A stretch of 64,000 nt of DNA from Strongylocentrotus droebachiensis (Eukaryota > Echinodermata > Echinoidea > Camarodonta > Strongylocentrotidae), in contig JAVYIG010006596.1 of assembly GCA_035222895.1 (NCBI GenBank), positions 1 to 64,000 on the forward strand, in the 5' to 3' direction. Both the position numbers and the translations under genes were made by a program. Position 1 is the stretch's first letter, and every line of letters starts with the position of its first letter. This document shows, piece after piece, positions 1-11,996 of this stretch. The notes beneath the pieces are model-generated. The model had not been told where the DNA came from. It saw only the letters and a program-made list of their open reading frames with translations, and searched no databases.

Positions 1-700
1 TAAAACCCACAACACACGCGCACACACACTACAAAAGGCTAACGTTATATTGATGCAAGCCACATGTTTCGCCTCCATGTTCATAATATTATGCTCCACC
101 CTCTTTTACAATGCGAACCCCTTTCCATCATTGCTATAGATTGCGATCAAAATTATTTTCCATGACTGTTAAACTGATTCGAACCTGTTTCTCTGTCCAT
201 ACTATATGTGTTCTATCTCGGCGTATTAGAAGACGCACTATGACTTCTGGCAGCGTATGGACATCAAGATTTCGTCTAATTATTCTATATTACATTAACC
301 TCTCATCAATCCAGGACAGTCAGCACACAGTATGGACAGCAAATATGATTTAGATCACTCTTGACTGCAGACGGGAATAAACATTTTGAAAACACATTAT
401 AAGACAGAAATAGTTGGTGACAATCGTCGTCAGGATCATAAAGAAAATCCTAACATAATTAAATATCTAAAGTGTGATGATAAAATTATTGATGACGATG
501 ATGATAGATGGTGGTTATACCGAGACAATAGTCTATAGTAGATACATGAAAGGAAACGGTATAGAACGAAGTATGAACATGTAAAATGTGTCGAAACTAG
601 AGAGCTAGTCATTGTACTCTATATCGGCATAACTTCGAATATGAGGTCGCTATCTGCTTCGACAGTGCCCTGCTTTTCTGATTCTAGTATTCAACATTTC
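1..700. other. Intergenic or intronic DNA, no gene seen
   Basis: Opens with a short (CA)n stretch, with a few GAT triplets near 480-510. Open frames are short and have no coherent splice context. I see no gene here. Confidence 0.6.
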
Positions 701-1345
701 CACCTCCCAGACGGCGGTGTACCTCGCGGGAAGGGAGGATGAGGATAAGGCGAGGAGTAAGAGGTGAACAGAAGACAACACATAGCCATTAGATGGATAG
801 ATGAAAAGATGAATATTATAGAGACGAGATGGATAGAGGTATAGATGAATGGATGGATACCCTAGATGAATTGATAGACAGATAGATAGATGGTTGGATG
901 GATAGATGCGTGTTCACCTCCCAGACGGTTGTGGGTACCTTATGGGATTATAGTATCAGGATAAGGGGAGAAACAAGAGAAAGCGGGATGAAAGAATACA
1001 ACACATATATATTAAATGGAAAGATGAATAAATGAATATAAAAAGATATTGATAGATGTAGATTAATGAATTGATACCCTAGATAATTATAGATGGATGC
1101 ATGGATGAATATATGCATTTCCAGCCCCGCCCCAGACGGTGGGTGTACCTCATGGGAGGGGAGGAGAAGGCCAAGAGTATGAGGCAGATGAGGTGAAAAG
1201 TATACAACACATATACATTATAGGTATATAATAGATGAATGAATTAATAGTCTAGACGGATGGATAGACAGATGGTTGGATGGATAGATGCATTTTCACC
1301 TCCCAGACGGTGGGTGTACCTCATGCCTCATGGGATTGGGAGGGG
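701..1345. repeat. Degenerate tandem repeat, four units of about 170-215 bp
   Basis: A conserved core (CAGACGGT, usually preceded by CACCTCC and followed by GGTGTACCTCATGGG) recurs at 708, 922, 1133 and 1304. Spacings are 214, 211 and 171 bp. The DNA between cores is also similar, with GATGGATAGATG-type runs and a CAACACATA segment. The units are well diverged, so this is an old array rather than a recent expansion. Confidence 0.75.
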
Positions 1346-1460
1346 GGAGGATAAGGATAGGCAAGAAATTAGACATTGAAGAGAAAGCTGAAAGCTTATT
1401 TACAATGCACTGTTACACTCTTAACAATAATTTCCATTTTATAAGCAGAGATATGGAGGG

Positions 1461-1671
1461 GAAAAGAGAGAGAGAGAGGGAGGGGGAGATAGAGAGAGAG
1501 AGAGTTAGTGAGAGGGAGAGAGAGAGAGAGAGATAGAGAGAGAGAAGGGGGTACTAAAGGGAGGGAGGTGGTGGGAGAGAGAGAGGGGAAAGGAAGAGAA
1601 AATAGTGAGAGTGTGGGAGAGTTAGATAGAGAGGGGGTGACGGGGCGTGGGAGGAAAGGAGAGAGGGAGAG
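1461..1671. repeat. (GA)n microsatellite
   Basis: About 210 bp of interrupted GA/GGA purine repeat on the plus strand. Open frames over it read Arg-Glu or Leu-Ser and are repeat translations, not genes. Confidence 0.95.
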
Positions 1672-2750
1672 CTCATTAATCATTAATGGAAATGAATGAT
1701 GATTAACAAAACAAAACACAGTAATAGAGAAGTTATAGTAGGAGTCAGCGAAACAATTGGCATATCTATATATTTAGGCAACATAGCATTTGAGAATTTT
1801 AAACCGCATATTTGTTAACGAAATGAAGAAGTCGCTCGAGGATACCCTTGGTTTGAATACACGCTTTGCTATGAACTTTGAAGAAAACAAACGGTGGGTG
1901 ATATTTCTTTGCACTATTCCGTTTTATTTTTCAACTTCATAAAAAACTCTTTTGTCCAAAAGGTTAAGAATGGATTAAACTTTACATTTCTTCTAGCTCC
2001 AAAGATTAAGATCCCCACAGTTCTTCTCGTAGAAAACAAAGATTTAAAATAGAGGTACATAATTGCCCTCGACTGATAGATTAACCTTTACACTGTCTTT
2101 AAAGTTCTCGCAAGAAGAAGCAATTATTTCTACCTGAGAATACATGAGAGAGGAAGAAATACCGTTCCGTAGCCCTACATTCTCACCCCTTTCATCATAA
2201 TCAATTTGAAGCATTGCTGCTCGGGTAAATAGATCGATCATGAGACCGAGCCTATATCTTTCCATGAGGCTCCTATCAATGTTTGTACCGCTGGGAATAT
2301 GTGATATAATTCACCCTAAAGCTCCGCCATTTTGTCTGCCTCGCCGAGAGGCGAAAAATAGATTCTTATTTTGATGATCAACATGATCGGCTACAATGTA
2401 ATTGTTCAAAATGCTCTCACATTCTAAGTGTCAAAGATTTGCGTCATAGTTGGCTTGATTATTGAATACTTTTCTTTCTTTTTTTCCCTTAAAAATAAAA
2501 TCATGTTTGGATTTCATTCCGTTCATTTTATTTAAAGGGATAGAAAGTGCTCATTATAATTATACAGTTCATATTACAAACTTGTTCACATTATTATGGA
2601 TAAGGATACAAAGAGTTTATTACTTCTGTGTTGTTCTGTTACTGTTATTGGATTATATTCATGATGTGATCGCATTTTGTTGTTACCAACAAAGCCTCAT
2701 GGAAGACTACCACTATTGGTGAAAATGTGCTACCCTGTACATATGTCATT
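1672..2750. other. Unique AT-rich DNA, no gene seen
   Basis: No repeat family, splice-supported exon or RNA gene is recognisable. The 73-codon minus-strand frame near 2044-2265 has no supporting context. Confidence 0.55.
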
Positions 2751-2778
2751 AATAAATGAATAAATAAATAAATAAATA
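2751..2778. repeat. (AATA)n microsatellite
   Basis: Short tetranucleotide array of about seven units. Confidence 0.9.
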
Positions 2779-4000
2779 CGTTTATCTTTGACTTGTTTAA
2801 CATGTCTACAGGAGGCGATCGTGGCAGAGGGACCGCATCAACAAGGCTGGTAGACAAAATGAGTTTAATGATGATTTGTAATGTAATTTGAAAAGGTAAT
2901 TATACCGGAGGTGTATTACTTCACACTTTTCATGCTTATGACCCCTCATAACCAGCAGACATGCATGTTTGCTCAAATGGAAATATTCCACCACAAAATA
3001 GATATCTTCCATCTTAATTGCGTTTCTGACCGTCTTATTGTAAAACAAAACATCAAACAATATCTCTATTCATGATAAAAGTAGTCCCAGCAATATAGCA
3101 CGTTGTGGACTATATAATTATACTTGAGAATAGGGGGGGGGGGGTTAAAAGATATAAGTGTATGGATCTGTCTTGTCATATTAAAAATACAGGGTTAAGA
3201 CTGCATTGTTGCCACTTACTGGGAAAAAGTAAAGTAATGATATATAGGTACCTTGACCATGGTTCAAAGTTATTCAATTCCTTTGAACAGCTATACCAGC
3301 TATACCCGTACCTAACTTTGCAATGTTGAATATACCATGAAACTTGCATTAAATAGAAAGTGAAAAAATATCAGTGATATTGAAACAAGAGCAAATATTT
3401 CAAAGAGAAAGTAAAATCTCGGTCACCGTCACTTGGAGCTACGACGCTCAAATTTGTAAAATTCGAGTAATTTGATCTCTGACACTTGCATCTCAGTCCC
3501 ATATCACGAGCAATATTTAAAAAGGAGTTAAGTCAATCACATTTTCACATCCATGCAATATTTTTACTGGATTACTTCTCTGTATCAGTGCAACTTCTTT
3601 TCGTTTCTTTGATACATTTCGACATTTGCATATTATATACATTTGACGTGATAGGTACCCATGCACCTCAGCAAGTTTGAATCGCGTTCTGAGCACGCAC
3701 ATATTATATTTCTCGCTTGACGAATATTGGTTAGATTTGCGAGGAAGCATGAAACGGCCCGTTCTCCAATTACATATTATGCGGCGAACAGTGTGCATTC
3801 TAACGCAAATATAGACGACATTTTGGACGGATATGAGTCGGAGCGGAAGAGAAGAAATACTTGAAATAAAACCAACATGACGGCGTAAAGACGAGAAGAA
3901 TTACCATAATAATCTAATTTTCTTGTCTTGATGACCGTTCTCGGAAACAAAGTTTATACCAAAACTGAAATACAAAACATCCTTAATGTTAGTGTAAGTT
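2779..4000. other. Unique AT-rich DNA with one G homopolymer
   Basis: Contains a run of 12 G at 3133-3144. A GTAAGT donor-like sequence follows an ORF at about 3992, but there is no matching acceptor, so I do not call an exon. Confidence 0.5.
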
Positions 4001-4085
4001 CTCCTTTCTCTCTCTCTCTCTCTCTCTGCTCTTTCTATGCTCTCTCTCTCTCTCTATCTCTCTCTCTCCCTTTCTTTCTTCCTCC
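4001..4085. repeat. (CT)n microsatellite
   Basis: Interrupted CT repeat of about 85 bp grading into CTTT. Confidence 0.95.
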
Positions 4086-4497
4086 TTCTGCCCTTTTTTC
4101 CTCATACATTTGGCATCTTCTCCATTACCGAATAACTAGAAGGCAGAGTGCTCAAGATTCACTTGCTGCTATAGTAACGACATGTCTTCAAGGATGACAA
4201 CTCTTCATTAATGATGCATCGCTCATCGGATTAAGGAAGGTATGCTATCGCCTTTAGGTGCTTATAATCAACGTCAAAATAAACATTAGTGACAATAATT
4301 ATTGAATATATTTCCTGCATTATGCCATACCATATCTGACTATATCTCAACCAAATTGATGCGCATGTATCACAGACTCTAATTCGTTGATAATAATGTG
4401 ATGCAGCAATTCCCTACGAACTCTGAGATTATTCTTTCATCATTTCACATGAAGAGATAAAACTCCATGTTGCACATCGGCTGTACACTCTCGTAAT

Positions 4498-4571
4498 GGG
4501 GGGAGAGAGAGAGGAAGAGAGAGAGAGAGAAAGAGAGGGAGAGAGAGAGAGAGAGAGAGAGAAGGGGGGGG
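4498..4571. repeat. (GA)n ending in a G run
   Basis: GA repeat of about 65 bp followed on its 3' side by a run of about eight G. Confidence 0.95.
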
Positions 4572-5790
4572 CAGTTTCATATCAGTTTATAATATACGCT
4601 GAAGTCTGAAGATATGCAAACGTTTACACGTGCAGTGCAACATAAAATCAAACATTTGCTACGGTGATTCGCTGCACGCCACGACTTAATTACGCTTATA
4701 AACATCACGCAAGCACGCCAAGTACACATTTTGAGGTCGGTATGATAATAATTATAATGTTTCAAGATAAACACTCTATGCTGATTGTAAGACATGTCAA
4801 ATATATTTAAACTTATATTATAGGCAGTTGCTGGATTTTCAGTAATGAACGGTAGGGCAAGTGAAAAATTTAAAATCCCATGGAGAAGGGGGGGGGGGGG
4901 GGGGGTGTCGTCCGACTTTCATTTATTACATGCGTCAATGCTCATTAAGAAAAGATTTAATACCATTCTTTTGTGTATGTTATTTTTTTCCTTTCACTCC
5001 CCTTACTTTTTATCTGTAAGATTAGGAGTGTGTTCTACAACTACAAGCATTACAGATGCCGCACTTGTAATGCCTATTCCATACACAGTCCTTTGATGAG
5101 CTTATGATTTACATGTCATTATTCGCTGTGCACTCTTATATAGGATTATAGACTAAATTATGGTTATTCTATAGTTGCATTTCAAGAATATTCATGTTCT
5201 AGTTTAGCGTCATATCACAGAATCTCATTTGGAGAACTTACGAGGTCAAATTGATTGTCTGATTATAGGATACAAGTCTTGTAGATATGCCTCTCGCTGT
5301 AAACATGTATACTCATCTAAATCAGATTAGAAATGTCAAATGTGGCTTAATGAATGTATTTTCTTAAATAGTGAACAACATGGATGCCCCGAGCATGTCA
5401 GTTCGCAGACCGAGTTATCTACTGAGGCATCAGACAGAATGATGGCAAATCAAAAAGATACATAACTATACTGTATGTTTAATTATGATTCGATGCAAAA
5501 TCGACTGTGGGCAAGCAGAAATAGCTCGAAGCAACAGATCTTAGTCGCGATAAGAAATGTCACATGGAAAAGATGATTTTATCGCAGTTGTGGTTACAGA
5601 CAATAATGAATGTCCGTGTTTGTTGCATAAGGGGTAGTTTGGTTGCGTTTAATTTACAGAAAAATATTATTTCGTTTATCAAATGAGGAAATTAAAGGTT
5701 AATCGTTTTAGTGGCAGATCTATACCTTCACGAATTTGAAAGTAAACGTCATCGCGTCTGACCGAATAAAGGTATAATAACCAGTATTCA
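4572..5790. other. Unique DNA, no gene seen
   Basis: Contains an 18-base G homopolymer at 4888-4905. No other organised feature was recognised. Confidence 0.5.
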
Positions 5791-6004
5791 TGCTTTCCAG
5801 GTATGTGCTCCTCGACTCTGTATGAGCTTCTACGTTTTATTCGTTTATCATCTTCGCTGGATGTCTTCCGAAAATGTCTGAAAACTCTCCTCTTTGACCA
5901 TGATCAACAACAGATTCTGTGATAATATTTATGTGAAACAACAGTTAGTTTGTAAGAGCGCTAGAGAAACGACTTTATTGTATTGTATTGTATTGTATTG
6001 TATT
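5791..6004 (+). mobile_element. 5'-truncated non-LTR retrotransposon, 3' end
   Basis: A plus-strand frame through 5791-5922 ends in SLDVFRKCLKTLLF followed by a short charged tail and a stop. This resembles the conserved C-terminal end of CR1/L2/Jockey-like reverse transcriptases (SLxxFRxxLKTxLF). About 50 bp downstream is TGTAAGAGCGCT, typical of such 3' UTRs, and then five or six TATTG units, the kind of simple-repeat tail these LINEs end in. No upstream polymerase motifs were found, so this is a dead-on-arrival copy. The clade is inferred and not proven. Confidence 0.65.
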
Positions 6005-7433
6005 CTTTTAGATGTTTTAAGAAGGAATAGGAAAAGTTCCTTTACTTTGCGATTCCTATAGTTGATGACGATTGATGATGCAAGAGATTGATGATTTATT
6101 CATACGATGAGTATATAGCTAGACTCGGAGACCTCACCCATTCATCACTTATACATCACATCAGACAACTCTCTGACCAAGGTGAGGAATTACACAGAAA
6201 ATTTGACACAGCGGGCATACTCTCTGGAGACAGCCTTCCCGCAAGGAATCTACAGCCAGAAGATCCTTTAAATAATTCATGAAATGTGTTGCTAAGGACA
6301 TATTCTCTGGAATAATTTCGTTTCTCCTTGATAAAAATTTGGGTAATGATGTCCTAGTTGCATTACGTAAGAAAAAAAAAGTAAGATTTAAAGATAACTT
6401 GATAAAAGTTTTTCTGCTTAGATGTTTAAGTTTAGGCTTCATGTTGAATATCACAGTCCGTTTAGAGTAAACGTTGGTCAAGATGGTGATGATGGAGCCT
6501 CCTATGAAGTGGGCTTTTCTTTAACTTTCTGCATTAGATGTAAACTCAGGTTCCACTTGCTTATCATGAGGCCTAAGTGTTCCGGAACGATAGAGTTTGT
6601 GCTCGTAATTTGATTTGACAAACGACTGTCAATCAGATCAGGGTCCTGTCAAAATTGTAACAGTTACAATTTCTTACCTTCAGTTATGGAACCGTAGCAT
6701 GAAACCTAAGTTCTGCTCTAATGGTTCATGCTGTGGTGAAAAAAAAATCAGTTCTATTTTTGTTGCTTTTATTTGCAAAACTGTGCGTTGGTTGTGTTAT
6801 GACGAGGATATTCATATAGCTCTTAACTCAATTCAGCGACAAAGATTAACATTTTTCTCGTTATCAGCAAGGGTTTATACTGTTGAACATATTTCGACAT
6901 ACCAATATCTACAACAAACGTTTCTTTGAAAATACTTTTATTAGATCTGAAGTCTGAAGATCCAATACAAATTCATTGATAGGACTACTGCATTTTGTCA
7001 TTGAACCCTTTATTAAAGCCAATATGCATACTTATAGTCATATATAAGAAGTGGTTTTATATAAAGGCAGTATCACTACCACAAAGACATCGAACATTAT
7101 CAGTAAAAGTGTGTGTAGAAGACTAAATAATAAAAACGCAAAAAATAATGCTAATGATATCTCAAAACTACAACATTCTCTCTTTTCACAGTGAGGAGTA
7201 TTCACTGTGTAACATCGGTAGAATATTCGTCTTCTGCAACTCACGATACATTCCTTGCATCACCCATTATGCATAATATCCTCTGGCTTAAAGTGTAAAT
7301 ATTTATGATCCCCGAGGTATAGAGTCATAGACAAAAAAAGCTCTAAGCTCGAATAGTGAAGCACAAGAATTTCCATTCATAGCTACGTTGACTTGAATGT
7401 CAGGCATAATAATGATAGTCATCCTTTGTCATA
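6005..7433. other. Unique DNA with a thrice-repeated 12-mer
   Basis: CATGARRCCTAA occurs at 6432-6443 (minus strand), 6565-6576 and 6698-6709 (plus strand, 133 bp apart). This may be a decayed duplication. The minus-strand frame of 106 codons at 6161-6481 has no recognisable domain. No gene is called. Confidence 0.45.
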
Positions 7434-7588
7434 CAGGGGCGGATCTAGCTTTTTGCCAAAGGGGGGGGGGGGGGGGGGGGGGTTCACCCAGGATTTTCCA
7501 AAAATCGCGCCGTTTTACTTTTTTTTCTCAATTGGCCGCCAAAGGGGGAGGGGGGTTAAACCGCTGAAACCCCCTAGATCCGTCCCTG
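7434..7588. mobile_element. Small MITE with CAGGGGCGGATCTAG ends
   Basis: Begins CAGGGGCGGATCTAG and ends CTAGATCCGTCCCTG, an imperfect terminal inverted repeat of the kind seen in hAT-like non-autonomous elements. TCATA flanks both ends (7429-7433 and 7589-7593). That could be a 5 bp target duplication or the surviving part of a longer one. The interior carries a 22-base G run at 7461-7482. It encodes nothing. Confidence 0.7.
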
Positions 7589-7650
7589 TCATATAGACGG
7601 GGGAGGGGGTTAAACCGCTGAAACCCCCTAGATCCGTCCCTGTCATATAG
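7543..7650. repeat. 54 bp tandem duplication of the MITE right end
   Basis: The segment 7543-7596 (G-rich tract, GGTTAAACCGCTGAAACC, the CCCTG terminus and TCATATAG flank) is repeated nearly exactly at 7597-7650. The phase shift between copies is 54 bp. The duplication includes both element and flanking DNA, so it arose after insertion. Confidence 0.9.
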
Positions 7651-8993
7651 GCGGGGGAGGGGAGGGGTGCCAGATCGACGAAGAGAGTAAACGTTGCAAC
7701 ACATTGGCATAATTATTATCCGTATCATTGTATACATTTAGGTCATCAATATGCCGCTATTATTACCTTATTTTTTTTTATTTTTTAACAAATTTATTAC
7801 ATCGATTTAGGCCAATCATTTATTCTATAATGTATAAATTGAAAGAAAAATACATTATTTAAAAAGAAGGAAATGGACATAAGCATAAGGGGGGATGTGT
7901 TGGCGTATGGTGCTATATAGGGTCACCTAAAAGGCATCTTGTATTTCCTTGCAATTAAAGGCGCTGGCGAACAGTGGAAAAGGTTTTTTTTTCTTCTTTT
8001 AAACCTACATTTTCCCCTTTTTCTTTATTGTGTGCGTATTTCTGCCCTTGGAGGGGGGGGGGGAGTCTTGCGAACGGGGTAGGGCATGTTACCTATACTA
8101 TGACGTATACGCTCTGTGGTTGCTACGCTTCTTGTGCACCGATAAATAGAATTTCCTTGAAGTACAAATCTTAGTATAGCCTCCGATTCCTCCTCAAATC
8201 TCCAGCAATATCTTTACATCGGCGCGTTGGTCCGGTCAACATGCAGTAGCCAGCAGGCAGCCAGCTTATACAGCCAAGCAATCTGATATTGATCAATGTC
8301 ATGATAGTCCGTGATTTACCCGAACGCTATCATTAACCTTTCGGTAACATCTCCCTTGAGGTAGCCTTCTAGACATTGCTTCGTGATAAACAAGACAGAT
8401 TTATGGAAACGGTTTCGGATTAAAGTGAGAGATTGCTCTTCTTCTTCTTCTTCTTCTTCTTCTTCTTCTTCTTCTTCTCTTATTTGCGTTTGATGGGAGT
8501 TCTTAGACGCTCTGCAATGAATAGTCCATTCCGAGCAGTGTTTTGGGTAAATGCTCTGTCTGACCAGCGTCAAAAGAAATCACTAATTAGATGGTCAAAA
8601 TAACCACCTGATTTGGACATTTATAAACGCTGATGTATTCTCTAGAGTCTAAATTATTTCCGACTAAGAGTTTTTAAAACTATTTTCATTTATAAATTAT
8701 ACACGCACGCACACTATGACATCTGCATAGAGTGAGAATCAGAATAGAGTTAGATTAACTAACCCCTTTTCTTGAGTGTAAACATTAAAACAACCAGGTT
8801 AAATAAATATTAAAATTTGCATAATTATGAAATGGTATCGATTATCGAAAAATATATCAGAACACAACAAGAACTTTTACAATGAATGAGCTCAGCATTA
8901 CAATTACCTCAGAAGTTCTCTTGACAGTATTTTAAATGATAATATTGATTGTTTGATTATTACCTGACTGGTGAGAAGGTATGTGTTTACATG
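7651..8993. other. Mostly unique DNA with (CTT)n
   Basis: A (CTT)n array lies at 8436-8478 and produces a poly-Glu frame on the minus strand. A run of nine or so G sits near 8050. No gene was found. Confidence 0.5.
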
Positions 8994-9125
8994 TACAGGG
9001 GATCGACAACTTTAAGTCATGAGGATTAATGCCTTACAAAAGGGCAATAGCCCATCTACTTGGTTTCGAACCTTGGACCTCCCGATTACGAGACTACTGC
9101 TCTGTACCACTGAACCATCGGATAA
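8994..9125 (-). mobile_element. tRNA-derived SINE head, decayed
   Basis: Read on the minus strand from 9125, the sequence has an A-box-like GGTTCAGTGGTACAGAG, an anticodon-arm-like CTCGTAA flanked by short inverted arms, and a perfect B box GGTTCGAAACC. This is the layout of a tRNA gene. The T stem has mismatched pairs and the acceptor stem does not close, so it is not a functional tRNA. A non-tRNA body follows, as in tRNA-headed SINEs. The 3' boundary is unclear. Confidence 0.65.
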
Positions 9126-10058
9126 ACATGTTACCGAAGCTATTAAAGCGAATGCATTAGTTGGAATATTGTATCTAAAATACATAAGTAACGTAATATG
9201 TTGTTGAATCCGTCTTGCGGCTTTAAGCTCTCCACGACCCAGCATGCATTTATAAGTTGTTTGTTTAAGATGGATTCCATAATTATGTATTGCTCAGTTT
9301 AGCTCAAGGGATTTGTAAATTCAGTCGAGTGGTCACGCTCTGAATTCGCAGTATGGCCACAGAATCTTTTACTCAGCCAGTATATCATGACCTATACAAT
9401 CATGCATAATGAAAGGATATTTACATAACCTAGTATTAGCCGCAATCTTCAACACTTCTTCTTATTTTCTGAAGAAAGCTTTCATCGTTGAATAAGCAAT
9501 ATGTTATCTACCCCCCCCCCACACACACACACAAACAACCACACAAACATTTTGCCATTTATAGCTGCTTAGTTGAGTTAGAAGTAAAGTGAAGGTACAT
9601 GCATATAGTTATCTCACACTATGTTGTTCGTTTCAGGTTGGCTTCGGCCCACGGGTGCTCATAATGAGAGATTGTAATTTCCTATAATGATCATTATGAA
9701 CCGAGAGTGATCAATCTTCATGAATGGGGGAAGCGATACAATCAGAAGTTTTCGCTCATTAGGGCACATAATTGTTTCCGAAGATCGATGCCCTCTTGAT
9801 GAAGTACGTCAAGATTATTGGTCCTTCTCCATCATCCTTGATTCTCTGTGTGATTAATGTCTTCCTCTCCATCAAGATTCTTGTTCAAACATTTTAGTTT
9901 GTATTTCTTCCCATACTTAATTCATCCACTGTTGTCACTTTTTTCATATTTTGCCTCGCCCGGCCTCTTCCATTTTTTCCCTTTCTTTCTTTCTTTCTTT
10001 GATGGCATTTGAGTTTGTAAATCACATGCTCCTCCGGCTCCGACAAATACTTCCTACA
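9126..10058. other. Unique DNA with small simple repeats
   Basis: Holds a C run followed by (CA)n near 9511-9545 and (CTTT)5 near 9980-10000. No gene was recognised. Confidence 0.5.
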
Positions 10059-10164
10059 CTAACCAAAGTCCTAACTATCCTACATCAGGTATCCCTATTA
10101 ACCCTCATCCTAATACTAAACCTAATCTAAAACCCAATTGCACCCGTAATCCTAACCCTAATCC
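10059..10164. repeat. Degenerate telomere-like CCTAA tract
   Basis: A run of variant hexamers (CCTAACTA, CCCTATTAA, CCTAATACTAA, CCTAACCCTAATCC) resembles a decayed C-strand (CCCTAA)n tract. Only one or two perfect units remain, so this is weak evidence for interstitial telomeric DNA. Confidence 0.35.
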
Positions 10165-10440
10165 AATATAAGTTTGACCAAATAAAGCCCATAGCAATTA
10201 TCGGATAACTGAAACGGACAGTCATTATAGCTCTTGATAAGATAATACACTTGTCATCTTGAAACGGATATCACCGGTAATTCTTTTTCTTTGCATGAGA
10301 TTAGAGAAAGCATCTCACCCACCATGCGCTTGTTTACATGGTAAATGATCTGTCCATGGTCACACCCGGTCCAACCAACGAGAACAAATCCAGACAGACA
10401 AAAGACCGAACAAAATGTTACACCTCCCATGCCCAAGATG

Positions 10441-10542
10441 CCGTTACCTAACGGTCAACCGGTATAACGGTGTGACAGGAGTATATAACCGCACATACAA
10501 GAAACACTCAACTTGTCCCCGTGGTATAGCATGGTATAACCG
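10441..10542. promoter_or_regulatory. Cluster of five Myb-type hexamers
   Basis: YAACNG-type cores occur at 10441-10446 (CCGTTA, reverse of TAACGG), 10449-10454 and 10465-10470 (TAACGG), and 10486-10491 and 10537-10542 (TAACCG). The segment is more GC-rich than its surroundings. TAACGG is the known c-Myb core. Function here is inferred only from clustering. Confidence 0.3.
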
Positions 10543-11261
10543 TCAGTACCTGTCACCACGTGGTAATCGGAATGTTCTGTTAACCATGCAACAGCGTCTC
10601 TAATTGAGTTGAGGGGCACCGTGCGGAGCACAATTAGTGTCCGCCAAGACAAGGGACAGTATCAAGCCAGAGTGGGTAGTGCCTATTCTCCACCCAGCCT
10701 CAAACCCTATACCGTCCCTCATATTGAAAGAGCTGCAAAAGCACACTGCGTACATTGTCATTTACATTTACATTTACAGGTAAAACATTCATCAACCATC
10801 AACCAACCATCAACACCAAAGGAAAGGCGACATAACCAAGAAAGGTTTGTTGCCACAATTCTTAAACCGGAAGGAAAATTTAAGGACTCAAATTCTAAAA
10901 CCAAACATATCATCATTTTGGCACATAAAATTGTTTTGGCACATATTAATTCTCAATATCTAATCACTGTTTTCTATATATTTATGAGAGACTTTGTTTC
11001 ATACTTTTCCCCCTAATTACTTTTTGCCACTTCGAAGTAATTACATATAACTTCACGTGTGCATTTATGAGGGATCTACTTTTTTCTCACATAGGTTTGT
11101 GTCCGTACGGTTCGACAGAATCAAATCTGCGATCAGAGATGCATATCTCAAATCTAGCTTACTAATGCTTACATTGATATTCATCCATAATATCTCTTAA
11201 GCCTTTAGACATAATTTTGGTCCTTTTATATACCCGACTTTCATCCCCTAGAAATGCTGCC
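10543..11261. other. Unclassified DNA with a GC-richer part
   Basis: The GC-richer part near 10600-10760 carries open frames of 62-135 codons starting at non-ATG or weak positions. Their sequences match no family I recognise. It may be an old repeat. Confidence 0.4.
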
Positions 11262-11340
11262 AATAATAATAAATAATAATAATAATAATAGTGGCTACTT
11301 GCATAGCGCACAGGTCAGCCTTTCGGTGCTCATGGCGCTT
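11262..11340 (-). mobile_element. Retroposon 3' tail, (ATT)n type
   Basis: On the minus strand the sequence reads GCGCCATGAGCACCGAAAGG, then ACCTGTGCGCTATGCAAGTAG, then CCACTATTATTATT. It is closely matched at 59562-59641 and more loosely at the tail of the SINE at 57229. This is a minus-strand SINE or LINE 3' end with a simple trinucleotide tail. The 5' boundary cannot be set. Confidence 0.65.
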
Positions 11341-11810
11341 AGAGAAAAATACATGTAACACACATTAGAAAGAAAAAACAAAAAGATTCTCCTAGACATA
11401 GTAAAGTAGAATATTGCAAAAATTACAGTGTTTTGGACCAATAAACACAGGATATCCCATGGATTTAATCCTTTGGATGTTCCTGTCCTGAATTCATGCT
11501 TCCAAGTAACGGTTTTTGTCATTCTTTGATGCATTAAATCCAAACACCTTTCACAGGGCCTCCTCTCAGAGACAAAAGCATAGGCTAATGGAGGAATCTT
11601 GACTAGAGGCGAGAAGATTCTCATTAACAATTCTATCACTCCATTTAGCCCCCGAGCTGCATGAGCTAGCTCGCTAGCTAGCTCTAGAACGAGAACGATT
11701 CTTGGGGCAAGGAAAGAGATTTTTTTTCCCGACATAATTATTGAGATACTGCCTGTATAAGATTGAGCATGGCGTCCGTAGGATGGAGTTTGACGTAAGA
11801 CTGATAACGC

Positions 11811-11965
11811 TGGAGAGAGAGAGAGAGAGAGAGAGAAAGGTATGATAAAGAGAGAAGATAGAGAGACATATAAACTAATTACATACTCCAGCAGAAATGG
11901 CCATTGGAGAGAGAAAGAGGGGACCTGTAGTTTCCGAGAAAGTGCAAGAGGTATAGGGACAGACG

Positions 11966-11996
<31 letters not shown>

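Noticed and set aside
9050-9125. Possible tRNA gene on the minus strand
   Set aside because: The A and B boxes are good but the T stem has mismatches and the acceptor stem does not close; it is better explained as a SINE head.
10609-11016. 135-codon plus-strand ORF
   Set aside because: It lacks a good ATG, matches no family and runs through low-complexity CATTTA repeats.
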